Shown here: positions 1-5,598 of the stretch, piece after piece
How the letters are laid out: every line of letters begins with the position of its first letter
Position numbering within the stretch: the first letter of the stretch is position 1
NCBI GenBank assembly: GCA_021846695.1
Contig: JAJZWN010000073.1
Span: forward strand, 1-5,617
Reading direction: 5' to 3'
Origin: Thermoplasmata archaeon
GTDB taxonomy: Archaea; Thermoplasmatota; Thermoplasmata; Thermoplasmatales; Thermoplasmataceae
DNA: 5,617 nucleotides
Position numbers and translations under genes: made by a program
Notes under the pieces: model-generated
What the model saw: only the letters and a program-made list of their open reading frames with translations
Database searches by the model: none
What the model was told of the DNA's origin: nothing

Positions 1-76
1 TGTCTGATGCCAGCCCCGTTCCCAGAAACATTGCAATCACCACTATGGATATAAATATTTTAAATCTATTATGCAT
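1..76 (-). CDS. N-terminal fragment of an exported or membrane-anchored protein (continues beyond window)
   Basis: Only the first 25 codons are visible. They run off the left edge of the window, so the product cannot be named. The translation begins MHNRFKIFIS and continues with an uninterrupted hydrophobic stretch ending in LGTGLASD. A short basic start (residues 1-5), a hydrophobic core (about 6-17) and small residues (G, A, S) before an acidic residue are the layout of a Sec signal peptide or an N-terminal membrane anchor. I infer an extracytoplasmic protein, for example a binding protein or surface protein. An A/T box at about 91-102 lies 15-26 bases ahead of the ATG and could drive a leaderless or near-leaderless transcript. 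No Shine-Dalgarno is seen, which agrees with that. The start is chosen because it gives a clean signal peptide; an internal ATG at codon 16 would destroy it. Confidence 0.6.
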   Translation of the reverse strand, partial: MHNRFKIFISIVVIAMFLGTGLASD

Positions 77-87
77 AATAATAATAA

Positions 88-213
88 TTAATATTTAAAT
101 ATTTCTATCAATTGTATTTTATCTATGATAATATTAATAAATGGCAGATGAAGATTCGTATCTATAGAATAAATATTACACGGACCACAACTCCAACAGC
201 CGCCAATTTTCAT
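88..213 (-). CDS. Possible 41-residue cysteine-rich small protein
   Basis: A short minus-strand ORF begins MKIGGCWSCGPCNIYS and ends LIEIFKY before TAA. The visible motif is C-W-S-C-G-P-C at residues 6-12, that is three cysteines spaced CxxCxxC. Part of it, CGPC, resembles the thioredoxin active site. The ORF is far too short for a thioredoxin fold and the motif lies too near the N-terminus. Three close cysteines could bind a metal or cluster, but this is inference. A GGGAG ribosome binding site lies just ahead of the ATG (about 216-221) and an A/T-rich TATA-like stretch is further upstream. The stop lies 11 bases before the exported-protein gene on the same strand, so the two could be co-transcribed. 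I do not recognise a family. It may be a chance ORF or a truncated gene. Confidence 0.3.
   Translation of the reverse strand: MKIGGCWSCGPCNIYSIDTNLHLPFINIIIDKIQLIEIFKY
91..102 (-). promoter_or_regulatory. Candidate TATA box for the exported-protein gene
   Basis: The minus strand reads TATTTAAATAT here, resembling an archaeal TATA element, 15-26 bases before the ATG at 76. The whole region is A/T-rich, so such a match is easily found by chance. It also overlaps the end of the small 88-213 ORF. Support is positional only. Confidence 0.3.
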
Positions 214-310
214 TATCTCCCTAGTTTTTCCCAGCATTAATATTTAATAAATGGATTAATTGCATACAGCAGGCTTGTGGCTAATTGCAGTATCATAACA
301 TACAGATAGT

Positions 311-314
311 TATA
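311..314. repeat. Left target-site duplication (TATA) of the IS5-family element
   Basis: TATA immediately outside the left inverted repeat, matched by TATA at 1310-1313. In such A/T-rich DNA a 4-bp match is only modest evidence, but it coincides exactly with both repeat borders. Confidence 0.55.
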
Positions 315-326
315 GAGTGTCCAAAC
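315..326 (+). repeat. Left terminal inverted repeat of the IS5-family element
   Basis: GAGTGTCCAAAC. It pairs with 1298-1309, differing at positions 2 and 4 (A/G and T/C). If the flanking TATA is counted, 14 of 16 bases match. Confidence 0.85.
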
Positions 327-341
327 TTCCATAATTTGTTC

Positions 342-351
342 GACAATTGTC
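342..351. promoter_or_regulatory. Perfect palindrome GACAATTGTC upstream of the transposase
   Basis: A 10-bp perfect dyad inside the element between the left inverted repeat and the transposase start, next to an A/T-rich TATA-like stretch (352-360, about 24-32 bases ahead of the ATG). Its place suggests a possible binding site for the transposase or a repressor. There is no direct evidence of function. Confidence 0.3.
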
Positions 352-383
352 ATATTTATTAATTTGAAAATTATCAGTGGGAT

Positions 384-1292
384 ATGGCAACGAACCACAT
401 CCCATTAATTATGCAAAGGTTGGCTCAAATAGTTGCGGAGGATAGAATCAGAAAGTACTCAAATAAACTTATTGTGAAGATTATTGTAATTTTGAAAATA
501 TATGGAGTATCCTACAGGTCATCGAAATACTTCTTCAATAACCATAAAGAATTCATGGAATTATTGAATATAAAGGATATACCCAACTTCAGGACATTAT
601 CCTGCAGATCTTTAAGGATAGACTGGCATTTTATAAATTCATCAATAATAGATATAATAAACCCCTATAATGACAGTGCTGCAGTAGATTCATCAGTTGT
701 AAAGACCTGCAGGGATACCACAGCACAGAGGAGAAGGAAGAATGGAAAATACAAGGATCCTGAAAGTTCATGGGGCTACGGCACCATGGGCTATGAATAT
801 GGAAGGAAGGTGCATGCAGCTATTGATACAGATTCATTATCGGTAATGGAATGGAAGACAACCACTGCATCTGTATATGACAAGAATATTGCATTTGAAA
901 TGATTGACTCTATAAGGAACTATAATTATATTTTAATGGATGCTGCATATGATTCCTCTGATATATATGATTATATCTTTGAGAATGCACATGCTATCCC
1001 TGTAATTGATACTAATAGAAGAGGGGGCATTGTTGAGGATAGATTATCGTATAACAGAAAGCTGGGAATAGAATTAAGGAAAAAGGAATCATCCAGGTAT
1101 AAGTTGAGATGGGAGATAGAAAGGACATTTTCCATTCTTAAGGAAATACTTAAAATGGAATATATCTGGTATGTGGGAAACAGGAACTATGACATAGCTA
1201 TTGGTGAAATAATAGTTGCATACAACTGCATTGTAATGGCCAATAAAATTACAGGAATCTCAGGGAGGAAAATTATGTATATCGTGAGTTGA
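384..1292 (+). CDS. IS5-family DDE transposase
   Basis: A 302-residue cut-and-paste type transposase that should bind the inverted ends of its own element and catalyse strand transfer through a DDE metal site. The first acidic residue is D102 in AVDSSVV and the second is D186 in YILMDAAYD. The third is E246 in a textbook signature Y239-x2-R242-x3-E246-x6-K253 (YKLRWEIERTFSILK), diagnostic for the IS4/IS5 superfamily. Residues 1-90 form the DNA-binding N-terminal part. Length is normal for IS5-family proteins of about 300 residues and no frame disruption is seen. The ATG at 384 follows GTGGGAT, a weak ribosome binding site, and starts 69 bases inside the element. The stop lies just before the right inverted repeat. 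The gene is the only ORF of the element at 315-1309, so its function is transposition of that element. The exact IS5 subgroup cannot be assigned by eye. Confidence 0.93.
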   Translation: MATNHIPLIMQRLAQIVAEDRIRKYSNKLIVKIIVILKIYGVSYRSSKYFFNNHKEFMELLNIKDIPNFRTLSCRSLRIDWHFINSSIIDIINPYNDSAAVDSSVVKTCRDTTAQRRRKNGKYKDPESSWGYGTMGYEYGRKVHAAIDTDSLSVMEWKTTTASVYDKNIAFEMIDSIRNYNYILMDAAYDSSDIYDYIFENAHAIPVIDTNRRGGIVEDRLSYNRKLGIELRKKESSRYKLRWEIERTFSILKEILKMEYIWYVGNRNYDIAIGEIIVAYNCIVMANKITGISGRKIMYIVS

Positions 1293-1297
1293 CGTAT

Positions 1298-1309
1298 GTT
1301 TGGACGCCC
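1298..1309 (-). repeat. Right terminal inverted repeat of the IS5-family element
   Basis: GTTTGGACGCCC on the plus strand, the imperfect complement of 315-326 (10 of 12). It is followed directly by the second TATA. Confidence 0.85.
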
Positions 1310-1313
1310 TATA
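1310..1313. repeat. Right target-site duplication (TATA) of the IS5-family element
   Basis: Matches 311-314. Removing the element and one TATA would rejoin a plain A/T-rich intergenic sequence, so no gene appears to have been broken by this insertion. Confidence 0.55.
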
Positions 1314-1426
1314 CATATTAAATATTAAGTTTATTCAATGAACATTAACGCTTCAATTTTTTAGTATATTACAATATTTTTAGAATTAATTATTAAAGTT
1401 GAAAAGATATAATCATAATTGAATAT

Positions 1427-2310
1427 TTGCAAGATATTAGCCTAACTTCAACAGTTTCTGTAGCTGAACTTACTAAACGAATAGGTAAATTTTCTGATAC
1501 CATGACATGTGGAATAAAGAGGTCTGTGAGGAAGCACCTGAGGGAATGATGATTCCTCCTGAGAACAGGAGGAAGAGCATCTCAAACATATCATCACTTG
1601 TATCAGAATATAATCAGGGCACAGTCAACAGGGCATTCCACGGAATAGATTCACTACTACTGGAACAGAGCTATATTAAATTCCTGAAAACAGTAATAGG
1701 AAACCATAGTGTCATGTCCATAGGTGATGATACAATGCCGGGTCATCCCGGTTCAAATGCCATTGAGTATGTAGGATGGTTCTTTGACCATGCATCAGGA
1801 AGCAATGTGCCTGCACGCCAGCCTGTTACCTCCGGGCTATATGATATTAATACCGATGCATTCTATCCATTCCTTACAGGGCTTTACCTTAAGAAAGCAC
1901 AGTCAAAAAAAGAATTTAAAACAAAGCTTGAGATCATGGAAGATATATTCAATACAGCAGAAAACAACTTCAATGTGTCAGGAAAGGTTGTTAATTCATG
2001 GTACTCAGGCATAAAGTTCCCTGGAAACAACTATGTCACTGAATTAAAATCTAACAGGAAGGCATCCTTTGACAATATTGGAAGGATGATAAGGAACAGT
2101 GATTTGTTTTACACCATGGATGAGATTGTTGAATCAGCATTCATCATGCATGAAAGGGATTCTGATACTTTAAGGGAGTTCCAGCTCCAGAGGGAGTTTA
2201 CAGTATATTTATCAAATGGAAATCCTGTCAACCTTATAATTCTCTACAATCCTGATAATAAAAGGAAGAAATTCATAGCATCAGATTACCTCCCTTATAT
2301 ATTTATATAA
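1427..2310 (+). pseudogene. Decayed DDE transposase (frameshifted, active-site substitution, C-terminus missing)
   Basis: Two reading frames together make one transposase relic. The first part, open from 1403 with a possible TTG start at 1427, reads LQDISLTSTV and ends KRSVRKHLRE at a TGA at 1547-1549. The second frame is open from 1507 but joins logically at ATGATG (1546-1551) and continues MMIPPENRRKS to 2310. Counted from the ATG at 1507, residues 72-76 (IGDDT) look like the first catalytic aspartate block. Residues 161-166 (VVNSWY) occupy the place where IS4-like transposases usually have a second aspartate (DSWY); here it is asparagine, a one-base change. The expected third block, with a glutamate in a W-x-IE-type context, is absent: the protein stops at ASDYLPYIFI. 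Membership in an IS4-like or ISC1217-like archaeal group is a guess by eye. The element's ends were not identified. Confidence 0.72.
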
Positions 2311-2370
2311 ATTATTCGTTATATATATCTCTTTAGATGTGTATAAGTTTAAACTATCCATAACCACTGA

Positions 2371-2651
2371 CATTACCTTCTCCTCCCTTTTAAGTTTTTT
2401 TTAAATGTTTCTATTGCCATTGCCTGGTCTCCCACCAGCCTTTTAAGTTCATCAACTTACCTTTCCAGTGATATATCAGGCTTATTTCCTGACAATCTCT
2501 GTTTTGCACCTTCAAAGAATTCTTCCTTCCATCTGTAAAACAGTGATGGTGCTATATTATATCTCCTGCATATCTCTGCTATGGTTTCATTGCTGGTAAG
2601 TGACTCCATTATAATATTGAATTTCTCCTCACCTGTTCTTGTATTCCTCAT
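2371..2651 (-). pseudogene. Decayed IS3-type OrfA (helix-turn-helix transposase subunit) with an in-frame nonsense codon
   Basis: The minus strand encodes a 64-residue product beginning MRNTRTGEEKFN. It carries a helix-turn-helix at about residues 20-43 (ETIAEICRRYNIAPSLFYRW), the typical DNA-binding module of IS3/IS911 OrfA. A TAA at 2457-2459 stops it, but the same frame continues for 27 codons (VDELKRLVGDQAMAIETFKK and a basic tail) to a TAA at 2373-2375. That continuation is the usual leucine-zipper-like end of OrfA, so the full gene would be about 92 residues, the normal family size. One substitution explains the nonsense codon. A GGGGTG ribosome binding site lies 7 bases before the ATG (2659-2664). 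The second stop overlaps an ATG as TAATG (2371-2375), the place where OrfB should start. Only about 30 codons without integrase motifs follow, so OrfB is lost, apparently at the junction with the neighbouring relic near 2290-2370. Confidence 0.78.
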
Positions 2652-2742
2652 TATAATGCACCCCTGTTAATACTGTAATAATATCCTACAATATTTATAT
2701 ATTCCTTTTCATAACTGTCCAAATTATTAATGGGGCATATCA

Positions 2743-2912
2743 ACAATCTATGCAATGTTAAAGAACAATGTAAGATACATTGAAAGGGAAAGAATGGAAA
2801 CAATCAATCCCGATGAATTATACTTTAAAAGGCTTGAAGAACTGTTAAAAATAGTAATGTGGATGAGGATTCACAAAATTTAATATACCGCGGAGACATA
2901 AAATATTGTTAA
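2743..2912 (+). pseudogene. 3' tail of an IS110-family transposase gene, frameshifted
   Basis: This reads TIYAMLKNNVRYIERERMET then INPDELYFKRLEELLK, closely matching residues 318-353 of the intact IS110 transposase in this window (TIYAMLKNNVKFVDQERKEM and so on). After an A-run at 2847-2851 the match shifts frame by one base and continues as NSNVDEDSQNLIYRGDIKYC to a TAA at 2910-2912, against the intact protein's NLIYRGGIKDC. Relative to the intact protein the linker between EEL and NLIYRG is 11 residues shorter. The RuvC-like and serine domains are gone, so it cannot encode an active enzyme. Base differences at many third positions show it derives from a related but different IS110 element. 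Homology starts abruptly at 2743. Confidence 0.85.
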
Positions 2913-2935
2913 GTATAGGTTTTTCATAGGAGGAG
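2897..2935 (+). repeat. 39-bp IS110 right-end repeat, copy 1 (inverted relative to 4385-4423)
   Basis: From CATAAAAT to AGGAGGAG, 38 of 39 bases match the reverse complement of 4385-4423; the single mismatch is T/G at 2904. It contains a short direct repeat ATAGG-(6)-ATAGG and ends in AGGAGGAG. It includes the last codons and stop of the transposase plus the non-coding tail. Confidence 0.93.
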
Positions 2936-2984
2936 CAAAACTATTACATTATCGGATTTTTCATATATGCCACCTTATTGATAA

Positions 2985-2994
2985 ACTATTTATA
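2985..2994 (+). promoter_or_regulatory. TATA box for the MFS transporter gene
   Basis: AACTATTTATA-like box preceded by purines (GATAA), centred about 26 bases before the ATG at 3016. In archaea this spacing puts transcription start on the ATG itself, predicting a leaderless mRNA. The absence of any Shine-Dalgarno ahead of 3016 agrees. Confidence 0.6.
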
Positions 2995-3015
2995 GTATAC
3001 AATATTTAATTGGAC

Positions 3016-4194
3016 ATGCATGAAAAACTAGGAATAGCAAGTGTTTTAATTGCATTTTTATTAGCAGCATATTCAATGTATGCTATAACATTTGTGCTAA
3101 TACCTTTACATATATCATTTAATGTTTCATTAACAATTGTAACAATAGCCATAACATTATCTTGGATTGGCGGAGCCTTCGGGGGCTTTATTTTCGGTTA
3201 TGTATCTGATATTTTTGGAAGAAAAAAGACATTGTTTGTTACAATAATATTATATTCAATATTAACAATTTTGGTATATTTTATAAGTAATATTTATGAA
3301 TTATACATTTTAATGTTTTTTATCGGTGCTGGTGTCAATGGAGAAAATGGAATAAGTTATGTTTTAATCTCATTAATGGAGAAAACAAAATTTAGAGGCA
3401 CTTTAGGTGGTTTTATGCAGGGATTATATGCTTTGGGCGCCTTATTAGGAGCAATAACTGCCTCAATAATTTTACCCAGATATGGAATGGTGGCATGGAG
3501 ATATGTTTTTTTAACAACAGGAATCATATCACTGTTTTCAATAATATTCTGGTTTTTTATACCTGATTTTAAGGGTAATATCCAAAAATACTACAAAAAA
3601 TTAAATATAAAGGATATTTTTAATAAAAATATTATTAATTTAACATTATTTGGGTCAATATTTGCATTTGCATCATTTATGTTTTTAATACCGTTATTTA
3701 GCTTAGCCCCTACTTATCTAGAGAACTATAGAATAAGCAATCATTATTATATAATATATGCAGGTTTAATTATAGCTTTACTTGTATTTGGGTTATCAGG
3801 TTATATTTCAGATAGAATAGGACGAAAAAAAACTGTGATTTATTTTTCAATTATTGCAATAATATTTTCATCTTTGTTTTTATACGTTAATTATGAATTA
3901 TTGAAGTATTATATATCTTTATCATTAATATTGATATATCTGAGTTCATCATTCTTCGCATTTTATGGTGTGTGGATTAGTGAATTATATCCTCCAAAAA
4001 TGCGTGGTGCCGGTTCAAATTTTACATTGTTGTTAGGCCGTTTGTTTGGTGGTGGCTTCGGCCCGTTAATTGTTGTGTTAATTCCATTAAAATTGGGCGT
4101 GTCTTTAGGAATAATATTATTTATAATGGCTATAATAGCATTAATATCGTCAATATTTATAAAAAAATCAAAGACCGAAATTTCTAGGGTTTAA
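3016..4194 (+). CDS. Major facilitator superfamily (MFS) transporter, 12 membrane helices
   Basis: A 392-residue integral membrane protein that should carry a small solute, probably coupled to protons, across the cytoplasmic membrane. The hydrophobicity pattern suggests twelve helices in two halves with a polar central loop around residues 184-208 (DFKGNIQKYYKK). Motif A between helices 2 and 3 is GYVSDIFGRKK (residues 61-71). Its second-half counterpart is GYISDRIGRKK (262-272). WISELYPPKMRGAG (about 320-333) matches the E-x-(F/Y)-P-x3-R-G motif of sugar- and organic-acid-type MFS porters. Substrate cannot be told from the sequence. The start is set at ATG 3016; an in-frame TTG at 3010 would add two residues, but TATA-box spacing favours the ATG as a leaderless start. 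Base composition is more A/T-rich than the transposase genes. It stands alone between two IS110 right ends, with no partner gene or regulator. Confidence 0.9.
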   Translation: MHEKLGIASVLIAFLLAAYSMYAITFVLIPLHISFNVSLTIVTIAITLSWIGGAFGGFIFGYVSDIFGRKKTLFVTIILYSILTILVYFISNIYELYILMFFIGAGVNGENGISYVLISLMEKTKFRGTLGGFMQGLYALGALLGAITASIILPRYGMVAWRYVFLTTGIISLFSIIFWFFIPDFKGNIQKYYKKLNIKDIFNKNIINLTLFGSIFAFASFMFLIPLFSLAPTYLENYRISNHYYIIYAGLIIALLVFGLSGYISDRIGRKKTVIYFSIIAIIFSSLFLYVNYELLKYYISLSLILIYLSSSFFAFYGVWISELYPPKMRGAGSNFTLLLGRLFGGGFGPLIVVLIPLKLGVSLGIILFIMAIIALISSIFIKKSKTEISRV

Positions 4195-4215
4195 AATACT
4201 ATATAAGTCAAATAA

Positions 4216-4222
4216 TTTTTTT
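4216..4222 (+). terminator. Oligo-T terminator after the MFS gene
   Basis: A run of seven T residues 21 bases after the stop codon, followed by further T-rich sequence (TATATTTTC). Archaeal RNA polymerase commonly terminates at such T-runs without a hairpin. Confidence 0.45.
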
Positions 4223-4285
4223 ATATTTTCATAAATTCATAGTTTATATCTATCTCTTCTTATATCTCTGTTTAATTCAAAAGTA

Positions 4286-4313
4286 ATTGGTTTTGGTGTC
4301 ATAAAAAACCAAT
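4286..4313. repeat. Inverted repeat / hairpin 1 between the MFS gene and IS110
   Basis: ATTGGTTTT at 4286-4294 pairs perfectly with AAAACCAAT at 4305-4313 around a 10-base loop. Read on the plus strand there is no T-run right after it, so it does not look like an intrinsic terminator. It lies four bases from a second hairpin. Confidence 0.6.
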
Positions 4314-4316
4314 CAA

Positions 4317-4342
4317 TTCCCTGTATTTAACCGTACAGGGGA
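4317..4342. repeat. Inverted repeat / hairpin 2 between the MFS gene and IS110
   Basis: CCCTGTA at 4319-4325 pairs with TACAGGG at 4334-4340 (7 bp, loop of 8), extendable to 9 bp with a T-G wobble and a T-A pair. It is the only G/C-rich patch of the otherwise A/T-rich 190-base spacer. Together with hairpin 1 it forms a tandem structure. It could be part of a small RNA, a terminator for either direction, or a remnant of another element. Confidence 0.6.
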
Positions 4343-4384
4343 TTTACATTAAATCAAAATTTATGGCAAAATGAAATTATACAA

Positions 4385-4423
4385 CTCCTCCTATGAAAAA
4401 CCTATACTTAACAATCTTTTATG
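4385..4423 (-). repeat. 39-bp IS110 right-end repeat, copy 2
   Basis: Reverse complement of 2897-2935 with one mismatch. It covers the last five codons and stop of the intact transposase and the 23-base non-coding tail ending AGGAGGAG. Confidence 0.93.
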
Positions 4424-5562
4424 CCTCCCCGGTATATTAAATTTGCTGAATCGCCATGCGCATTAGCATTGTTAGCAATTCTTCTCATGTTGCTTATTTT
4501 CTTCAATGATAGTTCTTCAAGCCTTTTGAAGTACAATTCATCAGGGTTTGCCATTTCCTTTCTTTCCTGATCAACAAACTTTACATTGTTCTTAAGCATT
4601 GCATAGATTGTTTCTGCTAATATCCTTGCTATGGCTATTATTGACCTCTTCTTTCCTAATCTTCTTACTATGCTGAGATATTTAGATTTGAACTTCCTTG
4701 TATACTTTATCAGTGAATGCACTGTTTCAACTAAAAAGAATCTTAATAATGATGGCCCATGCTTTGTTATATGCCCTTTTATTATTCTTTCACCTGATGA
4801 GTACTCACCTGGTATAAGCCCGGTGTATGAGGCGAACTTAAGCTTGTTATCGAATCTATTGATTGTTCCTATTTCTGATAATATTCCTGCTGCTGTGTAG
4901 AAGTTTACTCCTGGAATTGTCATTAATAGTTTTGTATCATTGCTGTTATATGATATTGATGATATTTCTGTTTCTAGTTCCCTTTCCCTATCCTTAATGT
5001 ATGATATGTCATTTAATAATGATCTTAAAACTATTCTATCAGAATAATTAAGATTGCTGTAATTACTCTCTATTTCTTTTAATCCCTTCTTACCGAACGG
5101 GTATGTGGCTTTTATTATTATTCTGTATGATGTTAACAATGCATGTATTTTATTCTTCTTTAAAGTCAATTCCTCTCCAAGTGAATGCCTGTATCTAACC
5201 AATGACCTGATATTCTCTATTTCCTCTGATGGAATGTATATCCCCTTCATTCCTCCCTTTCTGTATACATCTGCAAGCTGGAATGAATCCTCCCTGTCTG
5301 TCTTCTTGTAATTATTATATATTTCAGGAACCTTTGCAGGATTAATCAGATGTATCTTATAGTTTAGTTTTAATAATTCCCTGGAAAGATACTTGCCTGA
5401 TGTTGATGATTCTATTACAATATAATGATCCTTATAAACTGATAAAAACTCATTAACTGTCTCCATATTATTTTCCATATTTTTCTGGATAATAATAGTA
5501 CCATTATCCTCCATTACCGTAGCATATACGGAACGTTTATGTACATCCAAGCCTATAACCAT
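4408..5562 (-). CDS. IS110-family transposase (DEDD RuvC-like plus serine domain)
   Basis: A 384-residue recombinase that should insert and excise its element, in this family guided by a bridge RNA. The N-terminal RuvC-like DEDD site is visible: D6 in GLDVHK, E51 in VIESST, and D89 and D92 in KTDREDSFQLA. A helical linker with many charged residues follows (about 110-205). A helix-hairpin-helix segment, LMTIPGVNFYTAAGILSEIG (213-232), leads into the C-terminal domain. That domain has GLIPGEYSSGERIIKGHITK, where S255 or S256 before G257 is the expected catalytic serine. All key residues are present and the frame is open, so it appears functional. The ATG is preceded by GAGGTGAT (5566-5573), a strong ribosome binding site. 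The C-terminal tail (316-384) is duplicated as a decayed fragment at 2743-2912. Length is close to that of other family members. Confidence 0.95.
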   Translation of the reverse strand: MVIGLDVHKRSVYATVMEDNGTIIIQKNMENNMETVNEFLSVYKDHYIVIESSTSGKYLSRELLKLNYKIHLINPAKVPEIYNNYKKTDREDSFQLADVYRKGGMKGIYIPSEEIENIRSLVRYRHSLGEELTLKKNKIHALLTSYRIIIKATYPFGKKGLKEIESNYSNLNYSDRIVLRSLLNDISYIKDRERELETEISSISYNSNDTKLLMTIPGVNFYTAAGILSEIGTINRFDNKLKFASYTGLIPGEYSSGERIIKGHITKHGPSLLRFFLVETVHSLIKYTRKFKSKYLSIVRRLGKKRSIIAIARILAETIYAMLKNNVKFVDQERKEMANPDELYFKRLEELSLKKISNMRRIANNANAHGDSANLIYRGGIKDC

Positions 5563-5565
5563 TTA

Positions 5566-5573
5566 ATCACCTC
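5566..5573 (-). promoter_or_regulatory. Ribosome binding site of the IS110 transposase
   Basis: GAGGTGAT on the minus strand ends 3 bases before the ATG and is complementary to the usual archaeal 16S rRNA 3' end. It fixes the start at 5562 and contrasts with the leaderless MFS gene. Confidence 0.75.
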
Positions 5574-5577
5574 TAAT

Positions 5578-5598
5578 GATTCTGTGAGATTTAGAATC
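5578..5598 (-). repeat. Hairpin in the leader of the IS110 transposase
   Basis: GATTCT and AGAATC form a perfect 6-bp stem around a 9-base loop, 15 bases upstream of the start codon. Further out, TCGA-(4)-TCGA gives a possible second small fold. In IS110-group elements the bridge RNA is encoded on this side of the gene, so this may be its 3' portion or simply a leader hairpin. The visible stretch is too short to decide. Confidence 0.4.

Larger units (their letters stand above)
315..1309 (+). mobile_element. Complete IS5-family insertion sequence
   Basis: A 995-bp element bounded by 12-bp imperfect terminal inverted repeats: GAGTGTCCAAAC at 315-326 and the complement of GGGCGTCCAAAC at 1298-1309, 10 of 12 matching. 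The tetranucleotide TATA directly abuts both ends (311-314 and 1310-1313), consistent with a short target duplication. The true duplication could be TA or TATA, since the site is palindromic. One intact transposase gene fills the inside, with 69 bases before the start and 17 after the stop. Size, single ORF and short A/T target duplication fit IS5-family elements. Intact gene and ends suggest it is recent and possibly still mobile. Confidence 0.88.
2743..2935 (+). mobile_element. Remnant of the right end of an IS110-family element
   Basis: This covers the transposase tail plus 23 non-coding bases after the stop (2913-2935), which are identical to those after the stop of the intact IS110 copy. 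Identity stops after the AGGAG at 2931-2935. Beyond it the two loci differ (CAAAAC here, TTGTAT there), which places the right terminus at or very near this point. The 5' side has been lost to the older IS3/IS4-like debris upstream. Confidence 0.8.

Noticed and set aside
257..289. Direct repeat TAATTGCA (257-264 and 282-289) upstream of the IS5 element
   Set aside because: Eight bases in A/T-rich DNA with no third copy and no relation to an element border or promoter.
1784..2014. 76-codon plus-strand ORF inside the decayed DDE transposase
   Set aside because: It overlaps a longer frame that carries recognisable transposase motifs, and its own translation shows no domain-like pattern.
2715..2723. 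TGTCCAAA at 2716-2723, shared with the IS5 left inverted repeat (318-325), and TGGACAG on the minus strand as a possible IS3 end
   Set aside because: Only eight bases match and the flanking sequence diverges from the IS5 end. No partner end was found, so neither an IS5 remnant nor an IS3 terminus is supported.
2928..2935. AGGAGG at the IS110 right end as a ribosome binding site for the MFS gene
   Set aside because: It lies about 80 bases before the ATG, far outside functional spacing, and the TATA box predicts a leaderless transcript starting downstream of it.
4237..4302. 21-residue minus-strand ORF (MTPKPITFELNRDIRRDRYKL) between the MFS gene and IS110
   Set aside because: Very short, no ribosome binding site, and its start lies within the loop of hairpin 1. 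Open frames of this size are expected by chance.
4631..5311. Two plus-strand ORFs (4631-4900 and 5105-5311) opposite the IS110 transposase
   Set aside because: They are antisense shadows of a clearly conserved gene with all its catalytic motifs; no start signals or family features are seen.
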